Shown here piece after piece: positions 22,961 through 31,496 of a DNA stretch of 42,946 nucleotides (the stretch's first letter is position 1; each line of letters begins with the position of its first letter). The notes under the pieces were generated by a model that was not told the origin of the DNA, ran no database searches, and saw only the letters and a list, made by a program, of their open reading frames with translations. This stretch comes from an uncultured Clostridia bacterium (GTDB lineage Bacteria; Bacillota; Clostridia; TANB77; CAG-465): the NCBI GenBank assembly GCA_944383035.1, contig CALWOE010000004.1, forward strand, positions 1 to 42,946, given 5' to 3'. Made by a program: the position numbers and the translations under genes.

Positions 22961-24580
22961 TTATCTACTATTTTCTTTTATATCTTGAATTTTCAATTTT
23001 AATTCTTCTAAAGCTTGTTTTATTTGTTGTAATTCTTCAGTTTCAACATTACGTTTTAAGTTTGATTTTACTTTATTTGTCATAGTATCTATATCTTCTT
23101 TTAAGAATGATAAATCTTCTAATATATCAAATCTTACAGATTTATACTCACTAATTCCAGAATTTATAAGTGAACCATTTAAATCATATGTTTCTTGATA
23201 TGATGGAATTACACTATTAATTTTAAATTTATCATATATATGATTCTTTAATGCTTGTTGACTTTCATATTCACCATGAACAATAAAAATATTTTTTGGT
23301 TTTTTATCCATTTTTTCAATAAACTTTAGTAATCCATCTCTATCTGCATGACCAGAGAAAGCATCTAAATAGCTTACTTGTGCATTAACTGCAATTTCTT
23401 CACCAAATATTTTTACAAGTCTTTCTCCATTTACAATTTTTTTACCAAGTGTACCTTCTGCTTGATAACCAACAAATAGTATAGTACATTCTGGTCTATA
23501 TAGATTATGTTTTAAATGATGCTTAATTCTACCAAATTCACACATACCACTAGCAGAAATAATTACTTTTGGTGTTAAATCTTCATTTAAAGCTTTTGAT
23601 TCATCTGATGTAGTAACAAAATGTAAATTTGGAAAATCTAATGGGTTATCACCTTTTAATAGATATCTTAGTGCATCTTCATCATAATATGATGGATTAG
23701 ATTCAAATACCTTAGTAGCACTTGTTGCAAGTGGACTATCTACATAAACAGGTATTTTCTTTATTTCATCTCCAATACCTTTTAGTGCTGCATATTTATT
23801 TATCTCATATAATATTTCTTGCGTTCTACCAATTGCAAATGAAGGGATAATTAAATTTCCTCCTCTTTTTATAGTTGTAAGTAATATTTCTATAAATTTA
23901 GCAGACTGATCTTCCATTTTTCCATGTAATCTATTACCATATGTAGATTCCATTACTAAATGATCTGCAGATGATATATATGTTGGATCATTTATTATTG
24001 GCATATTTACATTTCCAAGGTCACCAGTAAATACTACTTTTTCTTCTTTTCCATTTTCTTTTATATAAAACTCTACTATTGCAGATCCTAACATATGTCC
24101 TGCATCTACCATTTTAAATGAAATATTATCATCTATTTTTATAGTATCATTGTATTCAATTCCATAAAACAAATCAATTGAATCAATACCATCTTGAGCT
24201 GTATAAATTGGTTCAGTATCTTTTTTTCCTGCTCTTCTTCTTTTTCTGTTTACCCATTCAATTTCTTTTTCTTGTATATGTCCACTATCTGCAAGCATAA
24301 TACTACATAAATCTTTAGTAGCTGTTGTTGCATAAATTTTCCCTTTAAATCCTGCTTTATATAATTTAGGAATTCTTCCACTATGATCAATATGTGCATG
24401 AGTTAAAACCATAAAATCTATATCTTGAACATTAAATGGAAAATCTTCATAATTTAACATTTGATCTGTTAAACTTCCTTGAAAAAGTCCACAATCAACT
24501 AAAAATGTTTTTGTTTCTGTTTGTACCATATGACAAGATCCTGTTACGCCTCTTGCCGCGCCAAAAAATGTTATTTTCAT
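22961..24580 (-). CDS. MBL-fold beta-CASP nuclease
   Basis: Predicted zinc-dependent RNA-processing hydrolase of 539 residues, related to the YSH1/CPSF-73 group rather than RNase J. The metallo-beta-lactamase motif HAHIDHSGRIP is at about residues 61-71. Further ligands are in Asp-Ala-Gly-His and Thr-Gly-Asp-Leu, and the beta-CASP insertion carries Ser-Ala-Ser-Gly-Met-Cys and His-Ala-Asp-Arg. A C-terminal helical tail of about 80 residues follows. I start it at the ATG at 24580, where AGAGGAGAG lies five bases upstream, rather than at an ATG seven codons earlier that has no binding site. The substrate RNA is unknown. Confidence 0.92.
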   Translation of the reverse strand: MKITFFGAARGVTGSCHMVQTETKTFLVDCGLFQGSLTDQMLNYEDFPFNVQDIDFMVLTHAHIDHSGRIPKLYKAGFKGKIYATTATKDLCSIMLADSGHIQEKEIEWVNRKRRRAGKKDTEPIYTAQDGIDSIDLFYGIEYNDTIKIDDNISFKMVDAGHMLGSAIVEFYIKENGKEEKVVFTGDLGNVNMPIINDPTYISSADHLVMESTYGNRLHGKMEDQSAKFIEILLTTIKRGGNLIIPSFAIGRTQEILYEINKYAALKGIGDEIKKIPVYVDSPLATSATKVFESNPSYYDEDALRYLLKGDNPLDFPNLHFVTTSDESKALNEDLTPKVIISASGMCEFGRIKHHLKHNLYRPECTILFVGYQAEGTLGKKIVNGERLVKIFGEEIAVNAQVSYLDAFSGHADRDGLLKFIEKMDKKPKNIFIVHGEYESQQALKNHIYDKFKINSVIPSYQETYDLNGSLINSGISEYKSVRFDILEDLSFLKEDIDTMTNKVKSNLKRNVETEELQQIKQALEELKLKIQDIKENSR

Positions 24581-24606
24581 ACTATCTCTCCTCTTTAACA
24601 TTTTTT

Positions 24607-24635
24607 ATTTTACACTAAATGAAAACTTTTTTCAA
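24607..24635 (-). promoter_or_regulatory. Promoter of the beta-CASP gene
   Basis: On the minus strand, TTGAAA (24630-24635), 17-base spacer, TAAAAT (24607-24612). It diverges from the promoter at 24688-24716. Confidence 0.65.
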
Positions 24636-24687
24636 TATATTTTACAAACTAAATATATATAATGTTTTTTTGTTATATATTGTTTAA

Positions 24688-24716
24688 TTGACATAATTTA
24701 TTATTTATGATATAAT
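24688..24716 (+). promoter_or_regulatory. Perfect consensus promoter of the 86-aa gene
   Basis: TTGACA (24688-24693), 17 bases, TATAAT (24711-24716), about 52 bases before the ATG. Confidence 0.9.
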
Positions 24717-24768
24717 ATAATTTGTAATCAAAAAAGATTACCCAACAATAATTTAGGAGGGATATATA

Positions 24769-25029
24769 ATGGAAGATTATTTCATTATTAAGGTTGGTGA
24801 AAATGAAAAAAACATTATTAAAATGTTAACTTCATCTAGTATTTGGTATACTAGTATTGAACTTGAAGAAAAATATTTTTTGATCAAAGCAAAAAAGAAT
24901 ATCGTCAAATTGTTTGTTCAGTTTGAAAATGCAATTGTATTAAACGAAAATCTATTAAAAGAATTATTTAATTCAAAATGCAATTTGCAAAATTATTCAA
25001 AATCTGAAAGATTTACAAAAAGAGTCTGA
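24769..25029 (+). CDS. Unknown small protein, 86 aa
   Basis: I do not recognise a family. The sequence suggests alternating strands and helices, with no signal or membrane segment, one cysteine near the C-terminus and a basic end. AGGAGGG precedes the ATG. A perfect promoter and a strong terminator that includes its own stop codon indicate a compact, strongly expressed single gene, unusual for a protein of unknown role. Confidence 0.8.
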   Translation: MEDYFIIKVGENEKNIIKMLTSSSIWYTSIELEEKYFLIKAKKNIVKLFVQFENAIVLNENLLKELFNSKCNLQNYSKSERFTKRV

Positions 25030-25049
25030 AAAAATTTATTTCAGACTCT
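25021..25049. terminator. Bidirectional terminator over the 86-aa stop codon
   Basis: Perfect eleven-base arms AGAGTCTGAAA (25021-25031) and TTTCAGACTCT (25039-25049), followed by T on the plus strand and by TTTTTG on the minus strand. It also serves the convergent ABC-F gene. Confidence 0.9.
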
Positions 25050-25057
25050 TTTATTTT

Positions 25058-26653
25058 TTAACTATTTAATGATTTTTTATATTCTAAATACTCATCATAA
25101 GTCATTCTTTTATCTATAATACCATCTTCTGTTATTTCTATAATTCTATTTGCAATAGTTTGAATAAATTGATGGTCATGTGATACAAATATCATTTCAG
25201 CTGTACTTTTTATAAGCCCATTATTAAGTGCTGTTATACTCTCTAAATCCAAATGGTTAGTTGGCTCATCTAAAAATATTAAATTTGGATTTTCAAGCAT
25301 ACATCTTGCAAGCATACATCTTGCTCTTTCTCCACCAGATAAAACATTTACTTTCTTTAAAGACTCCTCACCTGAAAATAACATTCTACCTAAAAAGCTT
25401 CTAATAATAGTTTCATCAGTAATGTTATACGCATCAGCTATCCATTCTACAATTGTTTTATCAGATTTAAAATATTTCTCATTGTCTTGTGGTAAATATG
25501 ATGCTTTTATTGTTTTTCCAAATGTAATTTTTCCTTTATCTTTTTGTTCTTCACCCATTAAAATTTTAAAAAGCATTGTTTTTGCTATACCATTATCACC
25601 AAGTAATGCTATTTTATCTCCTTTTAAAACTTTAAATGATACTTTTTTTAATAGTTGTACAGAATCTTGTTCTTTCCATACATTATCTACTTCTAAAATC
25701 TCTTTTCCAGATTCTTTTTCTGGTTTGAATTCTATATATGGATATTTTCTTGTTGATGGTTTTATTTCATCTAACTGAATTTTTTCTAAAGTTTTCTTTC
25801 TTGATGTTGCTTGTTTTGATTTTGAAGCATTAGCACTAAATCTACGTATAAAATCTTCCAATTCTTTTATTTTCTCTTCTTTTTTCTTGTTTGATTCTTT
25901 CATTTGTTTTAGTGCAAGTTGACTTGATTCGTACCAAAAGTCATAATTTCCGACATATAATTTTATTTTTCCATAATCAATATCTGCAATATGTGTACAA
26001 ACTTTATTTAAAAAATGTCTATCATGTGATACAACAATAACAGTGTTTTCAAAATTAATTAAAAATTCTTCTAACCAATCTATAGCTGCAATGTCTAAGT
26101 TATTTGTTGGCTCGTCTAAAAGTAATATATCTGGATTTCCAAATAATGCTTGTGCAAGAAGAACTTTAACTTTTTGTGGACCAGTAAGTTCACGCATATA
26201 TTTATCATGTAATGATACATCTATTCCAAGTCCCTCTAAAAGTTGTGCTGCATCAGAATCTGCCATCCATCCATTAAGTTCTGCAAATTCAGCTTCTAAT
26301 TCTCCAGCTTTTATTCCATCTTCTTCACTAAAATCTTCTTTTTGATATAGCTCATCTTTTTCTTTCATTATCTCATATAATCTAGAATTTCCACGTATTA
26401 CAGTCTCTAATACTTTTACATCATCAAATTCATAATGGTTTTGTCTTAATATTCCAAGTCTTTCATTTTTTGATATTATAATGTTTCCCTCACTTGGTTC
26501 AATTTCTCCTGATAAAATTTTTAAAAATGTTGACTTTCCAGCGCCATTTGCACCAATTATTCCATAACAATTTCCTTTTGTAAATTTAATATTTACATCT
26601 TCAAATAATGTTCTTTTCCCAAATCTTAATGTTACTCCACTTGCTTCTATCAT
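25058..26653 (-). CDS. ABC-F family ATPase (YkpA/YbiT type)
   Basis: Soluble ATPase of 531 residues with two nucleotide-binding domains and no membrane segments; ABC-F proteins act on stalled or starting ribosomes. The first domain has GANGAGKST (34-42), the signature region LTGPQ and LLLDEPTNNLD. A charged linker of about 60 residues follows (about 235-300). The second domain has LSGGE and FLDEPTNHLD; its P-loop reads GDNGIAKT, with Ala for the last Gly, which I recall as common in the YkpA group. GGAGAG precedes the ATG. No resistance determinant is implied; this looks like a housekeeping member. Confidence 0.95.
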   Translation of the reverse strand: MIEASGVTLRFGKRTLFEDVNIKFTKGNCYGIIGANGAGKSTFLKILSGEIEPSEGNIIISKNERLGILRQNHYEFDDVKVLETVIRGNSRLYEIMKEKDELYQKEDFSEEDGIKAGELEAEFAELNGWMADSDAAQLLEGLGIDVSLHDKYMRELTGPQKVKVLLAQALFGNPDILLLDEPTNNLDIAAIDWLEEFLINFENTVIVVSHDRHFLNKVCTHIADIDYGKIKLYVGNYDFWYESSQLALKQMKESNKKKEEKIKELEDFIRRFSANASKSKQATSRKKTLEKIQLDEIKPSTRKYPYIEFKPEKESGKEILEVDNVWKEQDSVQLLKKVSFKVLKGDKIALLGDNGIAKTMLFKILMGEEQKDKGKITFGKTIKASYLPQDNEKYFKSDKTIVEWIADAYNITDETIIRSFLGRMLFSGEESLKKVNVLSGGERARCMLARCMLENPNLIFLDEPTNHLDLESITALNNGLIKSTAEMIFVSHDHQFIQTIANRIIEITEDGIIDKRMTYDEYLEYKKSLNS

Positions 26654-26680
26654 TATACTCTCCTTTTTTAAACTTTATAT

Positions 26681-26709
26681 ATTCTACTATACAATACTAA
26701 AAAAATCAA
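26681..26709 (-). promoter_or_regulatory. Promoter of the ABC-F gene
   Basis: On the minus strand, TTGATT (26704-26709), 17-base spacer, TAGAAT (26681-26686). Confidence 0.6.
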
Positions 26710-26723
26710 CTTAAAAACAAATA

Positions 26724-26744
26724 AAAAGTGCAAAAAGCACTTTT
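26724..26744 (-). terminator. Terminator of the bitopic membrane protein pair
   Basis: Arms AAAAGTGC (26724-26731) and GCACTTTT (26737-26744) with a five-base loop, just after the stop codon at 26746, followed by T-rich sequence. Confidence 0.75.
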
Positions 26745-26745
26745 A

Positions 26746-27375
26746 TTAATAATATCTTCTTCTATCATTAGCTATAGCAACATTTATTATTATAAACGAA
26801 ATTATTATAATACTAATAACTAAAAATATATCTTCTCCATTACTAGAACTTTCACCTACTGCTAGATAATATTCTCCGAAATTTTTCTTTACTAATGTCT
26901 CGTTAAGAAATTCATACCCATAAGATGTATTAAAATTACTTATAATAATTTCTATTAATTCGTCCTGCATTTTTTTTGATGCACCTTCTAATTTAACACT
27001 TTCTGGTAAATCTTCTAGATTTTCATATGTTGCAGCTTCTATTTGTTGGTAATAACGTGAACTTTCTCCTTCTTTAAAAGATACAATACATAATCTACCA
27101 GCATCACTATCTAACGAATAGAAAAATTCTTCTTTTTCACCACCGATTATTATCGTAGCAAACGGTCCCGCTAACATATTTGAATATGCATGGGACTTTT
27201 GTGATTCTTTTGTAGCATAATTTACTAAAACGCTCTCTACTGGTTTTGTTTTTTTGTAAAAATACATACTAAATGATATAACAGCTATTACTATTAAGAT
27301 TAAAATTAAGAGAACTCCACCATTTTTATTACTAGTATTATTTTTCAAATAATTAATTTTATTTACTTTTTTCAT
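26746..27375 (-). CDS. Bitopic membrane protein, paralogue B (unknown)
   Basis: Protein of 209 residues with one membrane segment near each end (about 20-41 and 183-203) and an extracytoplasmic domain between. It shares its plan with the upstream gene: an Asn-x-Leu-Ala-Gly-x-Phe segment, a Tyr-Ser-Leu/Tyr-Leu-Ala segment, a Leu-Pro-x-x-Val/Ile-x-Leu/Ile-x-Gly-Ala segment and a Gly-x-Tyr-(Tyr/Phe)-Leu-Ala segment before the last helix. The two are diverged paralogues. ATGGAGC precedes the ATG. It is co-transcribed with paralogue A and ends at a terminator. I do not recognise a function. Confidence 0.75.
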   Translation of the reverse strand: MKKVNKINYLKNNTSNKNGGVLLILILIVIAVISFSMYFYKKTKPVESVLVNYATKESQKSHAYSNMLAGPFATIIIGGEKEEFFYSLDSDAGRLCIVSFKEGESSRYYQQIEAATYENLEDLPESVKLEGASKKMQDELIEIIISNFNTSYGYEFLNETLVKKNFGEYYLAVGESSSNGEDIFLVISIIIISFIIINVAIANDRRRYY

Positions 27376-27443
27376 ATTATAAGCTCCATATTTCTCTTTT
27401 GTTCTCTATTTTTATTTTTTTATTAAATTTTTTCCTATACTAT

Positions 27444-28106
27444 TTACATTCTTTGTGTTGATTTTACATAATTTCTAGATATTACTAAAAATATAATTGT
27501 TAAAACAAATGCAACCAGTCCAAAAAATAAACAGATAAGTCCATATCCTTGTACTGCAGGACTAATATCCTCAGCTAAAAAATATGTTCCAATGTTCTCA
27601 TCAAAATTAGATGCATTTAAGTTTCCTTCCCCAAATATTGGATTACCCATTTCAATGGCTGCGCTCTTAATTTCATCAGTTATTTTATATGCAGCTCCTG
27701 TTATTTGTATATAATCAGGTAACTTGTCTGCTCCTTCTTCTAAATATTGTTTTTGTTCTAGATAACTAAACATTTTACTTTCTGGTATTGCTACAACAGC
27801 TGTTTCTTTGTTGTTATAATTTAATGCTAAATAAAAATCGTACATTTCATTATTTATTTCCATACTTCCAAAAGAACCAGCTAAAATATTAAATGTATAA
27901 TTTACACCTTGTTTTCTTGAATCCGCTTTACGTACATCTACAGTATCACTAGACTTTGTAGTTAAAAATAAAAATAAAACGAAAAGAAGTATTGTAATAA
28001 CAGCAAAAACACCTGACAATATTCCAAATTTTTTCTTGCCACCTTTGTTTAAATCATCAAAATTTGGAACATAACCCATATTTGGATTATTATTCATGTC
28101 ATCCAT
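27444..28106 (-). CDS. Bitopic membrane protein, paralogue A (unknown)
   Basis: Protein of 220 residues with an Asn/Gly/Lys-rich cytoplasmic start, a membrane segment at about 29-50, an external domain of about 135 residues and a second membrane segment at about 188-209. It is a diverged paralogue of the next gene. GGGGGTG precedes the ATG, and a promoter lies at 28133-28161. The pairing suggests a heteromeric envelope complex; this is inference. Confidence 0.75.
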   Translation of the reverse strand: MDDMNNNPNMGYVPNFDDLNKGGKKKFGILSGVFAVITILLFVLFLFLTTKSSDTVDVRKADSRKQGVNYTFNILAGSFGSMEINNEMYDFYLALNYNNKETAVVAIPESKMFSYLEQKQYLEEGADKLPDYIQITGAAYKITDEIKSAAIEMGNPIFGEGNLNASNFDENIGTYFLAEDISPAVQGYGLICLFFGLVAFVLTIIFLVISRNYVKSTQRM

Positions 28107-28132
28107 AATTTTGCACCCCCTTATATATTTAA

Positions 28133-28161
28133 ATTATAACAATAAATAAAAAAATAGTAAA
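28133..28161 (-). promoter_or_regulatory. Promoter of the bitopic protein pair
   Basis: On the minus strand, TTTACT (28156-28161), 17-base spacer, TATAAT (28133-28138). Confidence 0.6.
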
Positions 28162-28185
28162 CAATATGTATTAATTGTAACAATA

Positions 28186-28214
28186 TTGTAAAATTTTGTC
28201 TAAAATGGTATAAT
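28186..28214 (+). promoter_or_regulatory. Promoter of the unknown gene and mscL
   Basis: TTGTAA (28186-28191), 17-base spacer, TATAAT (28209-28214), about 38 bases before the ATG at 28253. Confidence 0.7.
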
Positions 28215-28252
28215 TATTATAGTTTTATACCTTTAAACAAAAGGAGATATTT

Positions 28253-28675
28253 ATGGAAAATTTAAAAAATAACAAATATATATTAATAATGACAAGTGAT
28301 ATTAACACAAAAAATATTTTAAAAAAATCATATTTAAACGATAATTTTACTATATTTGATTTTAATGATGATGAAGTATTTATGGTAAAAAAAATTACAG
28401 ATAAAAAGGATTTTGATAATAATCTAGAAGATAATATATTAAAGTTAGTTTTATCTATTGCTAAAAAATATAAACAAAAAAATACATTAACTTTCGATAT
28501 GTCTGATGTTATAAACCAAATATATAACAATTCAATAAATAATAAAGATAAAAAAATTGATGGAAAAGCTACTTGGCAAATTAAACAGTTACTTACTAAT
28601 AACATTATAACTAAAATAAAAAATAGTTACAATGAAATTAATAATAAGGATGGTGAATTATGGCAAAACAAGTAA
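28253..28675 (+). CDS. Unknown protein coupled to mscL, 140 aa
   Basis: I do not recognise it. It is soluble, rich in Asn, Asp and Lys, with no signal peptide or cysteine. AAAGGAG precedes the ATG. Its last 16 bases overlap the mscL start in another frame, so translation of the two is probably coupled. That suggests a role connected with the channel, but nothing in the sequence names it. Confidence 0.75.
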   Translation: MENLKNNKYILIMTSDINTKNILKKSYLNDNFTIFDFNDDEVFMVKKITDKKDFDNNLEDNILKLVLSIAKKYKQKNTLTFDMSDVINQIYNNSINNKDKKIDGKATWQIKQLLTNNIITKIKNSYNEINNKDGELWQNK

Positions 28676-29262
28676 ATGAAAAAAAAGGAGAAGCAAAACG
28701 TATAATAAAAGAAAAACAAGAAGAAACAAGAAAAATCGCAAAAAAGACTATGGATGAATACAAAAAATTTGCAATTAAAGGTAATGCTATTGATCTTGCT
28801 ATTGGTGTTGTTATTGGTACAGCTTTTACAAATATTGTAAATACTATTGTATCTTCTGTAATTACTCCTGTTATCAGTCTTATAACTAACAATAACAATC
28901 TATCATCTTTGTTTATAACTTTAAAAGGTGGAAAATTTGAAACAATTGAAGAAGCAAGAAATGCTGGTGCAATTATAATATCATATGGGGATTTAATTAA
29001 TGCTATTATTAACTTTTTTATAATCTCTTTTGTTCTTTTTATAATAGTATCAATTCTTAAGAAAATGAATAAAAAAGATGCTAAAAAAGAAGAACAAATT
29101 GCAAAAACTACAACTAAAAAATGTCCTTATTGTTTAAGTGATATAAAAATTGAAGCAACTAGATGTCCTTATTGTACAAGTATTCTTGATGAAAAAATAA
29201 AACCTCTTGTTTTTGAGAATGATGATAACACTAAAGAAATTAACAATTCCAATAATAATTGA
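28660..29262 (+). CDS. mscL: Large-conductance mechanosensitive channel MscL with zinc ribbon
   Basis: Membrane tension-gated channel that releases solutes on osmotic downshock. The MscL core runs from FAIKGNAIDLAIGVVIGTAF (about 38-57; pore-lining first helix) through the periplasmic loop to the second helix (about 112-134). Two parts are added: an N-terminal extension of about 35 very charged residues, probably a coiled coil, and a C-terminal zinc ribbon with Cys-Pro-Tyr-Cys (about 153-156) and Cys-Pro-Tyr-Cys (about 170-173). With 200 residues it is longer than the common form of about 130-150. Zinc-ribbon MscL proteins occur in other Gram-positive bacteria, as I recall, so the tail is rare but not unique. 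AAGGATGGTGA precedes the ATG. Confidence 0.93.
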   Translation: MAKQVNEKKGEAKRIIKEKQEETRKIAKKTMDEYKKFAIKGNAIDLAIGVVIGTAFTNIVNTIVSSVITPVISLITNNNNLSSLFITLKGGKFETIEEARNAGAIIISYGDLINAIINFFIISFVLFIIVSILKKMNKKDAKKEEQIAKTTTKKCPYCLSDIKIEATRCPYCTSILDEKIKPLVFENDDNTKEINNSNNN

Positions 29263-29297
29263 TATTCAAATTAATAATAAAGAAAAAATAAAAAATT

Positions 29298-29321
29298 AAC
29301 TTGAAACTTAAGTTTCAAGTT
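29298..29321 (+). terminator. Terminator of mscL
   Basis: Ten-base arms AACTTGAAAC and GTTTCAAGTT with a TTAA loop, followed by a T-rich run on the plus strand. Confidence 0.9.
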
Positions 29322-29335
29322 TTTTATTATCAAAA

Positions 29336-29358
29336 AAATCAGAGATAACCTCTGATTT
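29336..29358 (-). terminator. Terminator of the HU gene
   Basis: Nine-base arms AAATCAGAG and CTCTGATTT with a five-base loop, followed by seven T on the minus strand. Confidence 0.88.
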
Positions 29359-29370
29359 AATACTTTTTAA

Positions 29371-29649
29371 TTATTTTTTATTAACTAATTCTTTTAAAGC
29401 TTTACCTGCTTTGAATACTGGAGCTTTAGATGCTGGTATTTTGATTTCAGCTTTAGTTTGTGGATTTCTTCCTTTTCTAGCAGCTCTTTGTCTTACTTCG
29501 AAAGTTCCAAAGCCAACTAATTGAACTTTTTCTCCATCTTTAAGTGCTCCTTGTACGCTTTTTACAAATGCGTCTAATGCAGCTTCTGCAGCTTTTTTTG
29601 TTAATTTGCTTTCTTCAGCAATTTTAGCTATTAATTCAGCTTTATTCAT
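29371..29649 (-). CDS. hup: HU family DNA-binding protein
   Basis: Nucleoid protein of 92 residues that bends and compacts DNA as a dimer. It begins [19 protein letters not shown]; the signature Gly-Phe-Gly-Thr-Phe-Glu-Val-Arg and the DNA-binding arm Gly-Arg-Asn-Pro-Gln-Thr follow. AAGGGGG precedes the ATG. A promoter and a small inverted repeat (29678-29691) lie upstream. Confidence 0.98.
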   Translation of the reverse strand: MNKAELIAKIAEESKLTKKAAEAALDAFVKSVQGALKDGEKVQLVGFGTFEVRQRAARKGRNPQTKAEIKIPASKAPVFKAGKALKELVNKK

Positions 29650-29677
29650 GATAAATCCCCCTTTATGTAAGCACCCG

Positions 29678-29691
29678 TAGTGTTTACACTA
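29678..29691. promoter_or_regulatory. Inverted repeat near the HU transcription start
   Basis: TAGTGT and ACACTA around a TT centre, overlapping the expected start of transcription of the HU gene. It could be an operator. Confidence 0.35.
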
Positions 29692-29694
29692 TTG

Positions 29695-29723
29695 ATATTA
29701 CTACAAACAACCACTAAAGTCAA
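29695..29723 (-). promoter_or_regulatory. Promoter of the HU gene
   Basis: On the minus strand, TTGACT (29718-29723), 17 bases, TAATAT (29695-29700). Confidence 0.65.
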
Positions 29724-29731
29724 CACTTTTA

Positions 29732-31333
29732 TTATATTTTTTTTACTTTTTCAATAACTTGACATATTTTGTTACCATAAGGTAGTTGTTTTATCTCCTC
29801 TTTACTCATAACTTTACATATCACTAAAAATACTGCATATGCTATGATTGCGACAATTATTGTTACTATTGTAGTAACAGCATTTTCTAGATTTATGTAA
29901 CTCAGTAATTTTTCTGTTAAAATTACCACAAAACTCATTAAAATAGTAGCAATAAGTGGTTTTATAAAGAGTTCAAATATATTTGGTTTTTCTTTCATTG
30001 TTCTATATAATATAATAAATGATAAAATAAATGAAATTGCATTATATATAACTGTTGTAATTGCTGGTACAACTTCACCATACATAGGAATAAATATAAC
30101 ATTTAATACGTATTTAACAACTGCACCTATAAATAAACAAATTCCTGGAGCCATTAATTTTCCAAACCCTTGTAATGCACCACTTAATGTTTGTGCAACA
30201 ACAGAAAATACTATCATAAAGCATTGTATTTTTAAAAGCTCTGCTCCACCTGGAGCATTTGGGAATATAAGCTCAAATATTGGAGTTGCGAGTAAAAATA
30301 AACCAGCCGTACATGGTAATGCAATTATTGATGAGACTTTCATTGAAAAGTTTATTTTATCGACAGCTTCTTTTTTCTTGTTTTTTGCAAGTGCTGATGA
30401 TACAAAAGGAACTAGAGCAACAGAAAATGCTACATTTAAAGAAAGTGGAATTGAGACAAGTATATCAACTTTTCCAAGTATAACACCAAATTTTTCATTT
30501 GCTTCTACTATCGAATAACCAAAATCTTGTAGCCCTCTTACAACGGTTACAACATCAATTACACCGGATAAAGCTACTACTACACTTGCAAACGAAATTG
30601 GTATTGCATATGCTATTAATTTTTTTGCAATTTTTTTTGTTGGTTCAATAGCAAACTTTTCTGATTTTCTTACCTCTTCCCAAATATCTTTTTTATTTTT
30701 ATTATAATACATTAAAAGATACAAAAATGCCGTTGATGCAGCAACTGTAGTTGCAAGTGTTGATCCTGCTGCCATTATTTCTGGTGTTGAACCAAGTAAC
30801 ATTACAACAAAAATTACAGAAAATACACTATTTACAATTTGTTCTATTATTTGTGCTTTACTATACTCCATCATATTTTGCATTCCAACAAAATATCCTC
30901 TAAGTACAGCAGACATTGCAACAAATATAATTGCAGGAGACAGTGCCATTAAAGTATATTTTACACCAGGGTTTTGCAATATTGTTGTTGATAAAAACTC
31001 TGAACCAAAGAAAAGTAATAATGCGAAAATAACTGCAATTATTGTAAATACTCCCATAGCGGTTCTAAAAATTCTATGTGCTCCTCTTTTATCACCAATT
31101 GCCATTTTTTCAGATACAAGTTTTGATATTGTATTTGGTATTCCCATAGTTGCTATAGCTAGTATTAAAGTATAAACTTGAAATCCAGAACCATAATAAC
31201 TATTACCAACATCTGCAAATTCCGGAAAATTAGTAAGTATTATTCTATATATAAATCCAAGTAATTTAATTAAAATTTGAGAAAACATTATGACTAGTAC
31301 ACCATTCATAAATGTTTGTTTTTTTATTGCCAA
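29732..31333 (-). CDS. SpoVB/MurJ-like polysaccharide flippase, TTG start
   Basis: Polytopic protein of 533 residues with about fourteen membrane helices, of the MATE-like/MOP superfamily that moves lipid-linked cell-wall precursors across the membrane. The opening Phe-Met-Asn-Gly-Val-Leu and the segment Tyr-Gly-Ser-Gly-Phe-Gln-Val-Tyr-Thr-Leu (about 47-56), then Gly-Ile-Pro-Asn-Thr-Ile-Ser-Lys-Leu-Val-Ser-Glu, are typical of the SpoVB/YtgP branch. The start appears to be TTG at 31333, with AGAGGTG eight bases upstream; an ATG eight codons later has no good site. It has its own promoter (31376-31404). Vegetative YtgP-type versus sporulation SpoVB-type roles cannot be separated by eye. Confidence 0.92.
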   Translation of the reverse strand: MAIKKQTFMNGVLVIMFSQILIKLLGFIYRIILTNFPEFADVGNSYYGSGFQVYTLILAIATMGIPNTISKLVSEKMAIGDKRGAHRIFRTAMGVFTIIAVIFALLLFFGSEFLSTTILQNPGVKYTLMALSPAIIFVAMSAVLRGYFVGMQNMMEYSKAQIIEQIVNSVFSVIFVVMLLGSTPEIMAAGSTLATTVAASTAFLYLLMYYNKNKKDIWEEVRKSEKFAIEPTKKIAKKLIAYAIPISFASVVVALSGVIDVVTVVRGLQDFGYSIVEANEKFGVILGKVDILVSIPLSLNVAFSVALVPFVSSALAKNKKKEAVDKINFSMKVSSIIALPCTAGLFLLATPIFELIFPNAPGGAELLKIQCFMIVFSVVAQTLSGALQGFGKLMAPGICLFIGAVVKYVLNVIFIPMYGEVVPAITTVIYNAISFILSFIILYRTMKEKPNIFELFIKPLIATILMSFVVILTEKLLSYINLENAVTTIVTIIVAIIAYAVFLVICKVMSKEEIKQLPYGNKICQVIEKVKKI

Positions 31334-31375
31334 TAAATTTACACCTCTTTCTTAATATACTAATGTCTGTTAATA

Positions 31376-31404
31376 ATTATACCATATATATTTTTTTGTT
31401 ACAA
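31376..31404 (-). promoter_or_regulatory. Promoter of the flippase gene
   Basis: On the minus strand, TTGTAA (31399-31404), 17-base spacer, TATAAT (31376-31381). Confidence 0.7.
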
Positions 31405-31461
31405 TAAATTTAAAAATAAAATACAAAAAGAAAAATCGAAATTTGTAAATAAATATATAAA

Positions 31462-31489
31462 AAAACTTGAAATATAAATTCCAAGTTTT
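31462..31489 (-). terminator. Terminator of the DUF5684-like gene
   Basis: Arms AAAACTTGAA (31462-31471) and TTCCAAGTTTT (31479-31489) with one bulged base, followed by seven T on the minus strand. Confidence 0.8.
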
Positions 31490-31496
31490 AAAAATT

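Noticed and set aside
25058..26653. Altered signature and P-loop in the ABC-F protein as signs of inactivation
   Set aside because: LTGPQ in the first domain and Ala in the second P-loop are, as I recall, normal in the YkpA-like branch.
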